Assembly (NCBI RefSeq): GCF_964340395.1
Contig: NC_135563.1
Span: forward strand, 11,977,151 to 12,041,150
Source: Glandiceps talaboti
Taxonomy: Eukaryota; Hemichordata; Enteropneusta; Spengelidae
Length of the DNA: 64,000 bases
Direction of reading: 5' to 3'
In this document: one piece after another, positions 26,105 to 45,956 of the stretch
How positions within the stretch are numbered: the first letter of the stretch is position 1
How the letters are laid out: each line of letters starts with the position of its first letter
Notes under the pieces: generated by a model
The model's database searches: none
What the model was told of the DNA's origin: nothing
Seen by the model: the letters and a program-made list of their open reading frames with translations, nothing else
Translations under genes and position numbers: made by a program

Positions 26105-27689
26105 TATGTTTGAAATACCTTTTTACTCCGAGTCGGTATCTTGAAGCAGACCATCTCGAATATACCGATATTTTATTCAATAAGCAAATTTTATTCGGAG
26201 AGAGGCATTATTTTATCCATGAAACAGAGGAAAATATCCATGTAGGAAATATGATCATGAATTGGAAGAAAGTGCTTCAAGTACAATAGCAGTGTTTAAA
26301 TTTCTTCGACTTCAATAACTCAAATAGCTCATGCAACTTTAATGACTCGTAAAACTGACGTACAGATTATTCGATAATAGTTTTCTATTCACAGTTTGCT
26401 TTTAATAAAGCAGAGGTAATGTAACGGCGGAAGCTTAGTTCAATTAGAAATTGAAATGAGACTTTTGTATATATGCTTCTATTTTAACAAATTGAAATTT
26501 TCTAATTGACTCAATACAATTGTACAAAAAAACGGTATATATTGGTTGTTGTCTAATGTTGGACATGACGACAGGTTTGCTCGATCTGTAGCACCGTTTG
26601 TCACTCACTAATCATTTAAAAACGCTCAGTTCTGCTCGGGCTAAGTTGTGTCAGATGAAGCAATGACAGATTTATTACCGTTGTCTATGTTAATCACTGC
26701 TCTGCTAGAACACGTATTTATGTTCGAGAATTAAATCGCATCGGTAATCAGGGTCCGCCTACTAGAAGCTAAAGTGACTTGCCTAAATGCATTCAGTACA
26801 CAGTAAGCACGTGATGAAGTATGTATAGTTTGCATCAAAATGTATCCTGTTTTAACAATGCAACTTTAAATCAATGTATATGTCGCAGCTTTTAGAATAC
26901 AAAAAAAAATGTTTATTGAATACACCCTGTATTTACATATCAACTTCTTTGGTTTGCAAACTAACGGAGTTGTTGCGATGTATAGGTTTTTGTCTGTCAA
27001 CTCTCTCTTCTTTGTTTGCCTACATAGTACATGTGATATTAAAGGAAAGTGCCTAGCATCCACTAATTACATGATATTGCTCAGTTGATTTCCTTGTTTC
27101 TAATCCAAGTGGCCGCCAGGCGGCGCTTGTGACTACGTTTGTCACTAGCTAAGAGCTGGATCGGAACAGCTACATTTTGTAGCTTGGAGAAATCCGACCA
27201 AGCACAATGAATGTTGGCTGATGATTACCACAATATGCAATCAACCTTTTAAGTCGTAATTTCTGAAATCGATGTTGCTATTAGAATACGTATTTTATAA
27301 ACTACTTACATTCGCGGTTGGTTTTGAAATAAGGTATACAAACTAATTGTTTACCTTCTAGTTTCCATGTTCGTCCTTTGATGTTCGTTCGTTGAGGAAC
27401 CAATATCAAACTTTGTAAATTTGAGCGGTTGATAGGAAGCGTATCTTACACCCAAGTCCATTAAAACAACGACACTATTGGTTATAACCATATACATACG
27501 ACTTCAGTTTTATTGCAAAACAAAATTAAATTGAAACACGATGCAACATAGATTCCTCAGATTTCATAAATTCGACAGAATGCTATTCTGCTATCATCCT
27601 GTGCATTACGACAGTGAAAATGAGGCTCTATGACTTACATATTTTAGATTTATAGTACCTCACTTTCACTGCCCTGCTGCAAAGGAAAA
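26105..27689. other. non-coding stretch, mostly unremarkable
   Basis: AT-rich with no supported gene. Two frames near 26866-27063 overlap on opposite strands and are chance. A small GC-rich island at 27109-27130 is listed separately. Confidence 0.55.
27113..27127 (+). promoter_or_regulatory. CTCF-like motif
   Basis: CCGCCAGGCGGCGCT differs at one position from the common CTCF form CCGCCAGGGGGCGCT. CTCF is an insulator and loop-anchoring zinc-finger protein conserved in bilaterians. The site sits in a sharply GC-rich patch of an AT-rich region. The same bases also form the palindrome GCCGCC-A-GGCGGC, which could explain the match without CTCF. Confidence 0.3.
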
Positions 27690-28144
27690 ATAGCACCAAT
27701 GGCCTTGTAGCACAACTGTACTGTTTAAGAAAATGTTTACCCACATGCTGATCCATATTAGGGATAGATGTTCATTTGCTGAATGATTATCAAGTTGCCT
27801 ATCCAACCCTGCTGTTATCTTGCAATATAAACGATGATTTGGCTATTGCTATGGGCGTGGTCATGTTGCTAGATATATTTGCATACATGTTTTGAAAGTT
27901 CGCTCACTTGTCTATATGAAGCCTGATGTTATCTTTGCAATATACGCAATCATTTTGCTATTGCTGGGCGTGGTCTTGTTGCTAGGCATATTTGCATACA
28001 CTTTTTGAATGTTTGTTCACTTGTCTAAGAATCCCTGTTATCTTTGTGAAATACACCACCGTTTGGCTGTTGCCATGGGTGTGTTCATGGTTGCTAGGGG
28101 TATCTGCATACATTTTTGAATGTTTACTCACTTGCCTACCAGAT

Positions 28145-28255
28145 TTCCAGTATGCAGCTGCAAAACATGGGAACTCCTTACCTGAAGAATTGAAAAAAAT
28201 ACAATCCAGGACTACTTTTAAATCTCAGTTAAAACAGTATTTGTTACGAAATTAA
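28145..28255 (+). pseudogene. C-terminal remnant of a LINE reverse-transcriptase ORF
   Basis: Thirty-six codons and a TAA stop, reading AAAKHGNSLPEELKKIQ and then FKSQLKQYLLRN. It matches the conserved tail of ORF2 in many non-LTR retrotransposons, the pattern A-K-L-W-N-S-L-P ... S-x-x-x-F-K-x-x-L-K-x-Y-L. The usual tryptophan before NSLP is replaced (HG in place of LW), suggesting decay or lineage divergence. Everything upstream (endonuclease, reverse-transcriptase palm) is missing, so it cannot act. The frame runs on upstream into family A sequence only by chance. Confidence 0.7.
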
Positions 28256-28575
28256 TTCAGCTTTTTCTACCACACATTGCATTTAACGCCAGATGTTATA
28301 TATTTTTTGATGAGAACGCGTTTTGTTTTGTTTGTTTTTTGTTTGTTTTCGTTTTAATTTCAAATTTGTTTTTGTTTTTGCTTTGATTATTTTGTTTAAT
28401 CAATTGTAGTTTGGGCCACAAACTCGACTAGTTTGTTTCAAACTATTTTTGTGGTCCAGCCATGAACTCTGTATTCATCCATCAGTTTATGTATAATATT
28501 TATTCCACTGTCTTTTTTACTTTCTCTCTCGTTATGTTGATATGATTTTGAGTTTGTGGCAAATAAAATACTATT
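28145..28575 (+). mobile_element. 5'-truncated LINE (CR1/L2/Jockey-type) 3' fragment nested in family A copy 2
   Basis: A 431-bp insertion that copy 1 lacks, flanked by AGAT at 28141-28144 and 28576-28579. It contains the last 36 codons of a reverse-transcriptase-type ORF and a 3' untranslated region of about 320 bp ending AAATAAAATACTATT. The 3' region has a stem-forming segment (GGCCACAAAC at about 28413 with TTTGTGGTCC at about 28449) and a further inverted match, GCCACAAACTC...GAGTTTGTGGC (to about 28560). 5' truncation and short target duplications are typical of target-primed reverse transcription. Confidence 0.7.
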
Positions 28576-29139
28576 AGATGATGTTGTTATTTAACCAAAA
28601 TATACTACCATTTGGTTGTTGCTAAGGACGTGGCCATTGTTGCTAGGGTCAATTGTGTCAAAATGTTTTAAAGAAAATCTGCAGAATAACACTTCTAGAA
28701 CAAGTTTCAGTCTCACTGACCAGGAACACTTTGAGATATAAGTTCGTAAAATTCACATTTTAACACCTAATTTGCATGTCACTGATGAAATCATTATATG
28801 CTTAACATTTCTTCATTTATACACCTCCAGATGCATCCTCATTAAATTTCAGTCCAATGACACATTTTTAGCCCTAATTTGCATATCACTAATGGGATCA
28901 TCATGTCGTGAACAATTCTTAATGTAAACACCCTTAAAAATGTTCCCACCAAATTTCAGACCTATCTGCCCAGGAGTTTCTGAGTTTAAGTTTTTTGACC
29001 AAATATCACATTTTTTTTAACCCAAATGACACTGATGGTAAGATCATTTTGATTTGAACAATTTCCCAACTAGACACCCAAAGTAATATACCCACCAAAT
29101 ATCATGGCAATAGGTCCAGCGGTTTTTGACTTTAAGTTG

Positions 29140-29140
29140 T

Positions 29141-29176
<36 letters not shown>

Positions 29177-29206
29177 GTCAGTCAGTCGGTCAGTCAGACA
29201 GACAGT
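29140..29206. repeat. (GACA)n/(GTCA)n microsatellite inside family A copy 2
   Basis: GACA repeats turn into GTCA and return to GACA, located about 40 bp before the element's 3' end. Confidence 0.95.
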
Positions 29207-29254
29207 TTGCCATGTCTATAGCACTACCGCACCTTATCAGTTCAGTTGTGCTAA

Positions 29255-32757
<3,503 letters not shown>

Positions 32758-32852
<95 letters not shown>
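32758..32852. repeat. (TA)n microsatellite of about 93 bp
   Basis: A pure alternating TA run beginning after TTTCAAAGA and ending at AACGCC. Confidence 0.97.
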
Positions 32853-32853
<1 letters not shown>

Positions 32854-34020
32854 CGCCTAACTAACATCAAACGATGTTTTGTTTGCTCTAAGAGGTCAAA
32901 TTGAAAGGTTACAAATGTTATTCACTGGTGCAGTGTATCATTGTGCTGATCTGTAGATAAAAAGTAACAATCACAGAACAACCGACGTCTGTTATTCTAT
33001 GACTTCTGTTATTATCTCAGAACAATCGATGATTCGTGTCATATAGCTAGAGCACTCAAGCATTAGAGGACACGTCGTACATTACACTTAACCTGAATCT
33101 TTGCGATCGGTACAGACCACAGCCAACAGCCAATCGCACGCCACCAACCCGGCCTTTAACTGACCTGAGCTAGACTTGGTCAACAAACAAGCAAATATTT
33201 ATCGTCTGGAGTGAACGTTCTTTTTACTCCTAAACATGGCAGGTCATTGGTGGAAAGCAATATCCAAAACTATAATAATAACCTGGTATTGATATGTTCT
33301 CAGCTCAATCCGTAACCATCAGTCATATATATATAAAAAAAGACTGTCACATTAGTGTAGTTGTCTGGCTAACAGCATGAAGAATGACTAAACTGCTATC
33401 AAATGTTTGCACAAACATACCTTAACATCCCACATGTTAATACTTAATGTGTGACCCCTTTTAGCAATGCCATGCACATTGTCGTTGATGGTAATAAAAA
33501 TACCACTTACAGCTCAAAAGGTTTCAAGACTTATTTGATCAAGTAATACAATAATGATGATTAGGACAATAGATTCAGAAATGGAGAAATCTTGTCCTGG
33601 AGAGATTGGAAGATCTGATCTCATAAAACAACAACGTGATAATTTTAAATAAAAGGCCGAACGATGTAATCGTACTTTCCACCGCACGTTTCCATTTTCA
33701 CAATCGTGTCTTACATATATCACCTATCATTTTTAGTCGAGACAGCTTTAAGAAAAATGTTCAAAAAATGAAAATAATTTCTTCTCATTTATCATATCTT
33801 CCCTCGCTTTTTCTAACTCATTGGTTTTTTTTTGAATTGCAAATAAAATAATTCATGAATTATGGCTATTCAATGAAAAGTAAAATGCTTATATAAGACA
33901 TTAAGCTGAAATCAAATGCATAGCATCGTGCTATCTCTATTATAGGTCATGACAAAAATAAACGACCAATTTATTTGTAATTGTAGAAGATAGATTCAAA
34001 ATTCTGACATATATACAGAT
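32853..34020. other. non-coding stretch, nothing recognised
   Basis: Ordinary AT-rich sequence. The overlapping opposite-strand frames near 33514-33851 are chance. Confidence 0.55.
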
Positions 34021-34136
34021 AGAATGGTGGCCAGACAATTAGACACAAGGCCATCATCTACCGACTTTCCGTCCTTCCTCCCAGCCATAACTATATGTAC
34101 TTACATTCATACCTGCCTGCCTATCTACATGAAGAC

Positions 34137-34138
34137 AC

Positions 34139-34175
<37 letters not shown>

Positions 34176-34510
34176 TAAACTGACAGACAGGCAGGCAGAC
34201 AAACGGACGGGCGGATGGACAGACAGAAAGACAGACCGGCCGACAAATACATACATACATACATACATACATACATACATACATACATACATACATACAT
34301 ACATCCCGGACATACATACATACATACATACATACATACATACATACATACATACATACACACACACATACATACATACATACATACATACATACATACA
34401 TACATACATACATACATACATACGTACGTACATACATACATACATACATACATACATACATACATACACACATACCGACAGACAGACAGACAGACAGGCA
34501 GACAGATAAA
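34137..34510. repeat. compound (ACAG)n-(ACAT)n-(ACAG)n microsatellite
   Basis: ACAG/ACGG runs (to about 34245) flank a long ACAT array interrupted by ATCCCGGAC, ACACAC and ACGTACGT, with ACAG runs again from about 34477. The symmetrical layout suggests mutation outward from the edges or conversion between arrays. Frames of 100-163 codons on both strands are artefacts. Confidence 0.97.
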
Positions 34511-38730
<4,220 letters not shown>

Positions 38731-38744
38731 GTCTGTCTGTATCA

Positions 38745-38780
<36 letters not shown>

Positions 38781-39059
38781 GGTATGTATGTATGTATGTA
38801 TGTATGTATGTATGTATGTATGTATGTATGTATGTATGTATGTATGTATGTATGTATGTATGTATGTGTGTGTATGTATGTGCGTGCGTGCGTATGTATG
38901 TATGTATGTATGTGCGTGCGTATGTATGTATGTATGTATGTATGTATGTATGTATGTATGTATGTATGTGTATATACAGTGTATGTATGTGCGTGCGCAT
39001 GTATGTATGTATGTATGTATGTATGTATGTATGTATGTATGTATGTATGTATGTATGTA

Positions 39060-39090
<31 letters not shown>

Positions 39091-39206
39091 GTGTATGTAT
39101 GTATGTATGTATGTATGTATGTATGTATGTGTGTATGTATGTATGTATGTATGTGTGTATGTATGTATGTATGTATGTATGTATGTATGTATGTATGTAT
39201 GTATGT
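38731..39206. repeat. compound (TGTC)n-(TATG)n microsatellite, about 475 bp
   Basis: TGTC repeats (to about 38780) are followed by some 420 bp of TATG with periodic TGCG and TGTG variants and one break, TATATACAGTG, near 38970. It is the longest array in the window. Four frames of 150-189 codons over it, on both strands, are artefacts. Confidence 0.97.
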
Positions 39207-41517
39207 CCTTGGAACATTGTTAGGAACAACAGGAAAACAGTAAACTATAGTCACATTTAAGGGGTGAAAGGGCCATCCTGTTATGTGTAACACAACCTCA
39301 AAGCTTTCCATTTTTCAATGTCGTCATTCACGACGAACACATATGCTATATTGCCCTGTAAAGGAATTCGGCCAAGGTCTGCAACCCCGAGGTTGCAGTA
39401 GTGAAAGGATTGAATAAATTGTAAAAGTTTCTGACAGCTTACTTCTACCTAAATATTTTACGGTTTAATCTAAAATAGTATGAATATTGGTACACTTCGT
39501 AGCTACCATAGCGGGAAATTCACATGTGGCATAAAGTGGTCATATTGTACCGTGCATTGTGGCTTATCTGCATCAGCTATCATGAAATCGTACAATCCAT
39601 GTCTCCCCCAATGTCAGTATCGACAGTGCTGTAACGAAATCGGTGTACTTACATTCTTGTTGATTCCAAATATTCCACATGTAGTATGTCACTGGTTCGT
39701 AATGTAGCGTTTATTAGAAAATGCATGCTATATGTTCGACGTAAAGGGTTTCCTCGGCTCATTAAGTCGCACCTTATTGGTCAAGGTAGTTAAGCTTTTT
39801 TCACATTCATTCTAAATAATAAGCTCGTAAATTATACGTCTACCCCACACACTGCTTACATGGCACATAAACCTACCAGTTTATTGCTTTGACATTTTTG
39901 GTTCTGTTCAAGCAATCATTGCCCGGTTACAACAGGACACTTAGCAACCTGGACTTTGTTCCAAACAATGTGAGTTCAATATTCGTAGACCGAATGCTAA
40001 CCATATCATAAACATGCGTCACGTTACCCCACTGACTTTCATTGCGTCCATTCTGTCTCCTTTCTTTTGTTTTGTTTTGTAAACGAAGCAAGTTATTTGT
40101 ATCACGTATGGTTTCATTTTTTCTTGAATGCAACGAAGCAAGACACAATTACGAGTGTTGTGCCATACTACTGTAATTTTATGAAACCATTAAATGCGTA
40201 ACATACTTCAATATCACATGACTCTTGATAATATAAGTTTCTTTTTTTGACATGTACAACCTCGAATTACCGCATAATATTGTGTAATAGAGTGGATATG
40301 CTTCCAAACTGTTTGTGTTAATAATGACACGTACATGTAATCGGTTTTTACTTTTCAGACTTGCTACCGCAAAGAAGTATAATGCCAACGTTTCATTTTA
40401 CGTTATCATGACAACATTAGCGTCACTCCAACAGACATACGTCAATTTAAATATACCAATAATACGTTATTGAAAAATATCAAAATATATATCAATTTCA
40501 ATACATGCTGAACTATTTAATTGGTTTCGATTCATCTTGACAATGTTGGCGTTATTTAATAACACCACACATGTATAAACAAGAGCAACTCGTGCGTACG
40601 AATTGATTAGTTAAAATTCGTAATGTTGTCTACAGTGTCAAAATTGGCATGGATGCCGAAGTAAGTCAGACTGAGAATGTACTGGTTTGGGAAATTAGAT
40701 CGGTGAAACTGTTTTAACACATCGTACGTCATTAAATAAAATTTCGCACGTTTACATATTTTCTCATCAGTCTTAATAATCCCAGATATTGAGTATACAT
40801 TATTCAATATTGAAATAACCATGAACAGGGGTTCATGATATTCCCGAATGACGCAGAAAATTCCGAATAATGAAAATAATTGATAATATGCAACTACGCG
40901 CGGCAGAAAATTCCGAATAATAAAAATAATTGATAACCATGCAACTACGCACAGCGTGACCTTCTTCCCGCCGGACATACAATATACCAATGCAATGCGC
41001 CCCCAAGAGTCTGACTTTTAGGAAACGAACCATATGTTACAGATCTTGATGACGAAATGTTATTCAAGATACCCTAATCCTAATTATGATTATTTTGTCA
41101 GGCGCCCGTTCCCCCTAGAGAAAAGAAGTCTCCATTTCACGCATTTGCATTTATATGAACTGAGTCAAATTAATAACAGAAATGCTTTCGTGCATAGCTA
41201 ATTGAGTATTATTATTGCGTAGAGGTATGTTTGTGTGCAAATGCACTGAGGAGGAAATACATGAGCAAAGGTCATGAGTGGAATGGGTTAATGATGACAG
41301 TGTTGAAATGCCCTACGTGTCACAAGAGGAAACAATTTCATCGTTCCATTTTTACGTTGTTGATATTATGGGTTTTATAGGAATGTTCTGTGCACACATA
41401 GGCATATTTTTGTTCTATTTACTAGGGTGTCAAAGTGGTTTTAGATGCTACCCCCCAAACACGTTGTAGATGATTGCTCGCCCAATCTAATAGCTATATA
41501 TGTAACAAATACAACAC
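39207..41517. other. non-coding stretch with a 50-bp tandem duplication
   Basis: No gene is supported. A 50-bp unit starting GCAGAAAATTCCGAATAATRA lies at 40853-40902 and again at 40903-40953, with few differences and one extra base. It lies in the minus-strand 127-codon frame 40607-40990, which shows no domain and is probably chance. Confidence 0.55.
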
Positions 41518-41518
41518 A

Positions 41519-41520
41519 AT

Positions 41521-41584
<64 letters not shown>

Positions 41585-41651
41585 CCAAAACTACCACCAC
41601 CATCACCATCATCATCATCATCATCATCATCGTCATCGTCATCGTCGTCGT

Positions 41652-41699
<48 letters not shown>

Positions 41700-41752
41700 C
41701 ATCCTCATCCTCCTCATCATCATCATCATCCTCATCATCCTCATCCTCATCC

Positions 41753-41790
<38 letters not shown>

Positions 41791-41876
41791 TTTTCAAAAT
41801 GAAACACTTATTCGCATTTGCCCAATATACAATGGAGTGCCACCACCACCACCACCACCACCACCACCACCACCAG

Positions 41877-41927
<51 letters not shown>

Positions 41928-41957
41928 TATCGTCACCTCCACCACCACCACTACAAG
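41519..41957. repeat. (ATC)n/(CTC)n/(CAC)n trinucleotide array
   Basis: Long ATC runs with CTC and GTC variants (41521-41792), a 40-bp non-repeat spacer, then CAC and ATC runs to about 41957. A 238-codon plus-strand frame (41445-42161) is open through it, giving poly-histidine blocks. I reject it as a gene because the repeat alone explains the frame, and the 60-plus codons after it are AT-rich and show no family. Confidence 0.95.
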
Positions 41958-44900
41958 TTACAACAAGGATTCGTAACAAAAATCAATATAATAATCAAAT
42001 TAAAAGAAACATTTGCGAGGTTTATTTATTTCAATAAGTTTACTTCCCTCTTAAACATTGCCAAACTTATCTCTGAGATTCAAGTTACGAGCGCGTCACA
42101 TATCAATCTTCTGTTAAACTTTTTAAGTACAAACGTACATCAGGACAGTTACTTTCCCTAGCTATTCAAACACTATTTACGAAATTACCAAAACATGACG
42201 CTCTTAGGTCTTTCCACTCGATCGTATGGAAAACCGACGAATGTTTGTGTTCAATCATCAGTTATTTTAGGCATGTTATCTTTAATAATCGTTATAATAG
42301 CATTGCAGTCGTCAGCCAGTGATATCCGTCGGCAAGTCTCCTTTGAAAAGATGGCACTTCATTACCAGGATCCCTGCTATGTCATTGTGGAAGTCTATAT
42401 AATAATCTTGCCATGTAAAGGTGAAAAGATCCGCAGATATTAACCATTTTGTGTTTGGTGTGTATCGGATTTCATCTCAATCTAGTCCCTGACACTCCAA
42501 GAGTCTTTTCATGTTAATTACATACTAGCGATGTCCTCAGTCGTTGAGAGATGCCAAATTAACACTCTACCAATGCCTCATTTCTTTAATTTACCGGAAT
42601 GGTGTTTACGTTTAAGAATATGACAAATTGCACATGTGGTGCTATTTTTATACGGATTTTCAAGCTTGCTCTCGGAGGAAGGAAATGAAATGACACGTCT
42701 GATTCGTGAAATTCTGTTTAGATGACAATATTATTAAAGAGCTACAAATGACGCATCCTCATGTTGTATAGACGAAATGTGTAATTTCCTTCGCTGTTAA
42801 AATCTCGAGTGTCAGCTTCATATAACAAAATGGGTTGTGAGCTTGAAATGTTGTCGAAAATACGTATATTGTTTCAAAACAGGTCTATAAGGTCATGATG
42901 CCATGTCGGAACACAAAACTTGATCCTGAAATGTAAGCCAAGTCATAGCAATAGCATTGGCAGTGAAATAACTATGTATGACTTCCAGTAAACAGTACCC
43001 CATCTCCGCCAGTCAGCGTGAAATATAAGCTAGCGCGTGAATTGTTTAATTTATTGGGATATATTTATGTAAGGAAAGTATGCCTGCAAATTTTACTGAC
43101 ATTGATCCGTTGATTTCCTTTTAGTTCTCTGTCAGAGTGTTGGAGAGTCTTGTGATCACTTTTGTCCAAAAAAGCATTTTATGTAATATTCACAGGGTTA
43201 GCAATCCTCGTACGTTCATCATTTCCTGGTCATCACTCATACAATTTAAGTTAGACGCCGCGCAATCACTTATTTGACGGTTTTCACAATCTTTCTGTCA
43301 GTTTGTACTTATTTGGGAGTCATTTCACACAAATTCCTCGTCACGCTTCAGCAATGATTGTCATTGACGCCTGACTGGGTCAATGACCTTTACCTGACTA
43401 GCTCCTACAGAAGACATGCTAGTTTACAAATTGTTGTTTTTCAACACATGCTACACACGTGGCACACATGGAATGCATACCAGCTGTCCCCCATCCCCCA
43501 AATGATGTACAGCGTCAACAGGAACATCGAGATCTTACACGCTCAGGGTCAGTTTCTGTTATTGAATCATGAGTTTGGTGTAACAAGCAAACGGGATGAT
43601 AAACAATCCTTTGGTTTAGCATACATATAACAAAAGTGATTTATCCGAGCAGATACTAGGTTATTTACAAAAAACGGTGGAACACTTCGTTTATTTTGAA
43701 CACTTTCGAATACCCAAAGTAAAAGTATACACTGCGTTTCTCTAGACCTTGTAAGCAAGAAGGTTGCGGCATTTGATCGTCCTTCAAGAACAAATCGAAT
43801 CTACTCAAGCAGTAGAACATAATTGCCAATAAACTTTAACCACATGTGTACATATATACTTCAGATGAAAAGACTGCATTACCGATATGGTACTTAACCT
43901 GAATGATCAAATTGGAGTTGATTCTCATGATGAGGCTTGAGCATCGTTTTATTTTATCTACAATAGTTTCCAGTAACATTAAAACATATCAATAGTACCT
44001 TACAGTTGTAACTGGTAACCTTTTTGAACTCTCGGGACTACTAGTCCTCCCAGGGGTGTAGTATTTTATTGTCTGTTAAAGGACAGAGAATGGATTAGTC
44101 TATAAAGACGGGACAAGCAGGAGCCAAATGCTAGCGTTGCAGAACATGTCATGGAAAGAACACCTCTCAAACTGACACGTCGGGGCAGATCTAGACGTGC
44201 CGGAAGCACATACTATAGGATATGGTTACTAAGTATCAGTGGAACTCTCCAGCATTCTCTCTCTGCTTTTATCAGATATGTTTGATTTGAATTCGTTATT
44301 GTTACTCAAAAAAGTAGAAAATTTTAATATACAATCTAGTTAATGGCGGGGATGAGAAATTGATAATAAAAATATATATTTGGAAAACTGCTATAATTCT
44401 ACATCGATCATATTTAAAAGGTTCTCTCGGGTAAAGGACACATAACGTAACATCACATTCAATGGGTTAAGTACACCTACAGGAAATTGGATTTTGACAT
44501 TAAATTTGTTCAACTGTTCATACTGCAAATGAGTGTGTTCAATGTATTAACTTTGAAACGGAAACGCCAGACAAATGTCATTTATTTGGTGCAGTAAAAG
44601 GTACTAATTTCAATTAATCTTTAACATGAGGCAGTCTTATTAAAATTAGGCAACGCGCCGGAAGGTTTTAAGTTAAAATGGCTCTGTCTGGGAATGAGGC
44701 GGCACCATATTTGCATTCATTTTTTCGGCCAAAGCTGGGATACAACATTCACATGAGCGATTCAGTGATGATATCATAATATGCAACATGATAGCGTTTT
44801 GATTATGCACAACATGGCTTGATAACCGAGTCTGGAGCTTTTCACATTTTCTAGTCCTTCCCCAAATTATGTCGTAATGACATGTTTATATCCGTTTTTC

Positions 44901-45622
44901 TACCGATTCATCAGTAGCTCGATATATATACGGATAAAACAAGAACTACTACCGTGAACCATAAAGTTAATGACTGTGATCCTTGTAATGTATAAAGTTA
45001 AGGCCAACGTGAAAAACACGGGCACTGTGAAGCCATATACTACTACACTAACCCAGTTGAGAACATCTGCGACGTATAAAATTGTATAACTTTATGCACA
45101 CATGTGTTACGTTGTACACTTTATGTTGATAGATCAAAAACCATTACAGGTACGTCAGGCCCACTATCAGCTCTACACTAGTGTAACACAGAGTAGGGAG
45201 TGCTGGTACAAACACAGATGGTTTAGAGTTAAAATCAGAGTAACACTGGAGGGCCACGAGCACTCACTTAAAGTTACATTCCTTGTGAATTTGCTTATGT
45301 GGCTTCCCATTTGTATATTACCTACTAGCAGAAATAATGCATTACCTGATAACTAGGCAAAATATACACAATTTGAAAGATACACCTAAGGCAGAATCTA
45401 TTTTTGAACATAAATCAGACCACATTAGTCACGATATACATGGCTAACTAGAGAACAATCCACCTACTTATATTGATTCAGCAACAGACCCACGGAGTAC
45501 AGGTCCGCCAGGTATACTTATAGATTCAACTTGTCGAATAACTGATTTACAAAAAGAAAGAAGCTTCAATCTAGAGGTAAACTCAATCGTCTGAGATTAC
45601 AATCAATCATTTGGTCGACAAA
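41958..45622. other. non-coding stretch, nothing firmly recognised
   Basis: The open frame at 42195-42443 has one hydrophobic stretch (SVILGMLSLIIVIIAL) followed by a basic segment, as in a single-pass membrane protein, but no splice context or family similarity is visible. 43358-43630 is likewise unsupported. Confidence 0.5.
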
Positions 45623-45741
45623 GAATGAATCAATGAATCAATGAATGCATCACTCAATGAATGAATGAATGAATGAATGAATGAATCAATCAATGAATAA
45701 ATCAATGAATGAATGAATGAATCAATCAATCAATGCATCAG

Positions 45742-45786
<45 letters not shown>

Positions 45787-45956
45787 CATTGATTCATTCA
45801 TTGATTCATTCATTCATTCATTCATTCATCCAGTCAGTCAGTCACGCACTCATTAAGTCTACCAAAGTAATCAAATTATTAATCAATCAATCAACCAACC
45901 AACCCACCCACCAACCATCCATCCATCCATCCATCTATCCATCCATCCATCCATTG
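45623..45956. repeat. tetranucleotide patchwork (AATG/AATC/ATTC/CATC)
   Basis: Blocks of AATG, then AATC, then ATTC, GTCA, AACC and CATC repeats. The 120-codon frame at 45717-46079 is an artefact of the AATC phase. Confidence 0.95.

Larger units (their letters stand above)
27690..29254 (+). mobile_element. family A non-autonomous element, copy 2, interrupted by a LINE fragment
   Basis: The left inverted repeat TAGCACAACTG is at 27708-27718 and the right CAGTTGTGCTA at 29243-29253, ending CTAA at 29251-29254. Outside the left repeat, CCAATGGCCTTG matches copy 1, placing the true left edge near 27690. Four core repeats are anchored at about 27844, 27959, 28068 and 28617. The last two are pushed apart by a 431-bp retroposon fragment plus a 4-bp target duplication. 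With that insert removed, the distance between outer repeats is 1112 bp against 1123 bp in copy 1, which supports a common parent. The microsatellite slot near the 3' end holds GACA/GTCA repeats (29140-29206). Confidence 0.8.

Noticed and set aside
27992-28255. 87-codon protein ending NSLPEELKKIQ
   Set aside because: Only the last 36 codons are LINE-derived. The first part is family A core-repeat sequence read through by chance.
41445-42161. Poly-histidine protein gene
   Set aside because: The frame is kept open by ATC/CAC repeats, the flanks are AT-rich with no family similarity, and no splice or start evidence exists.
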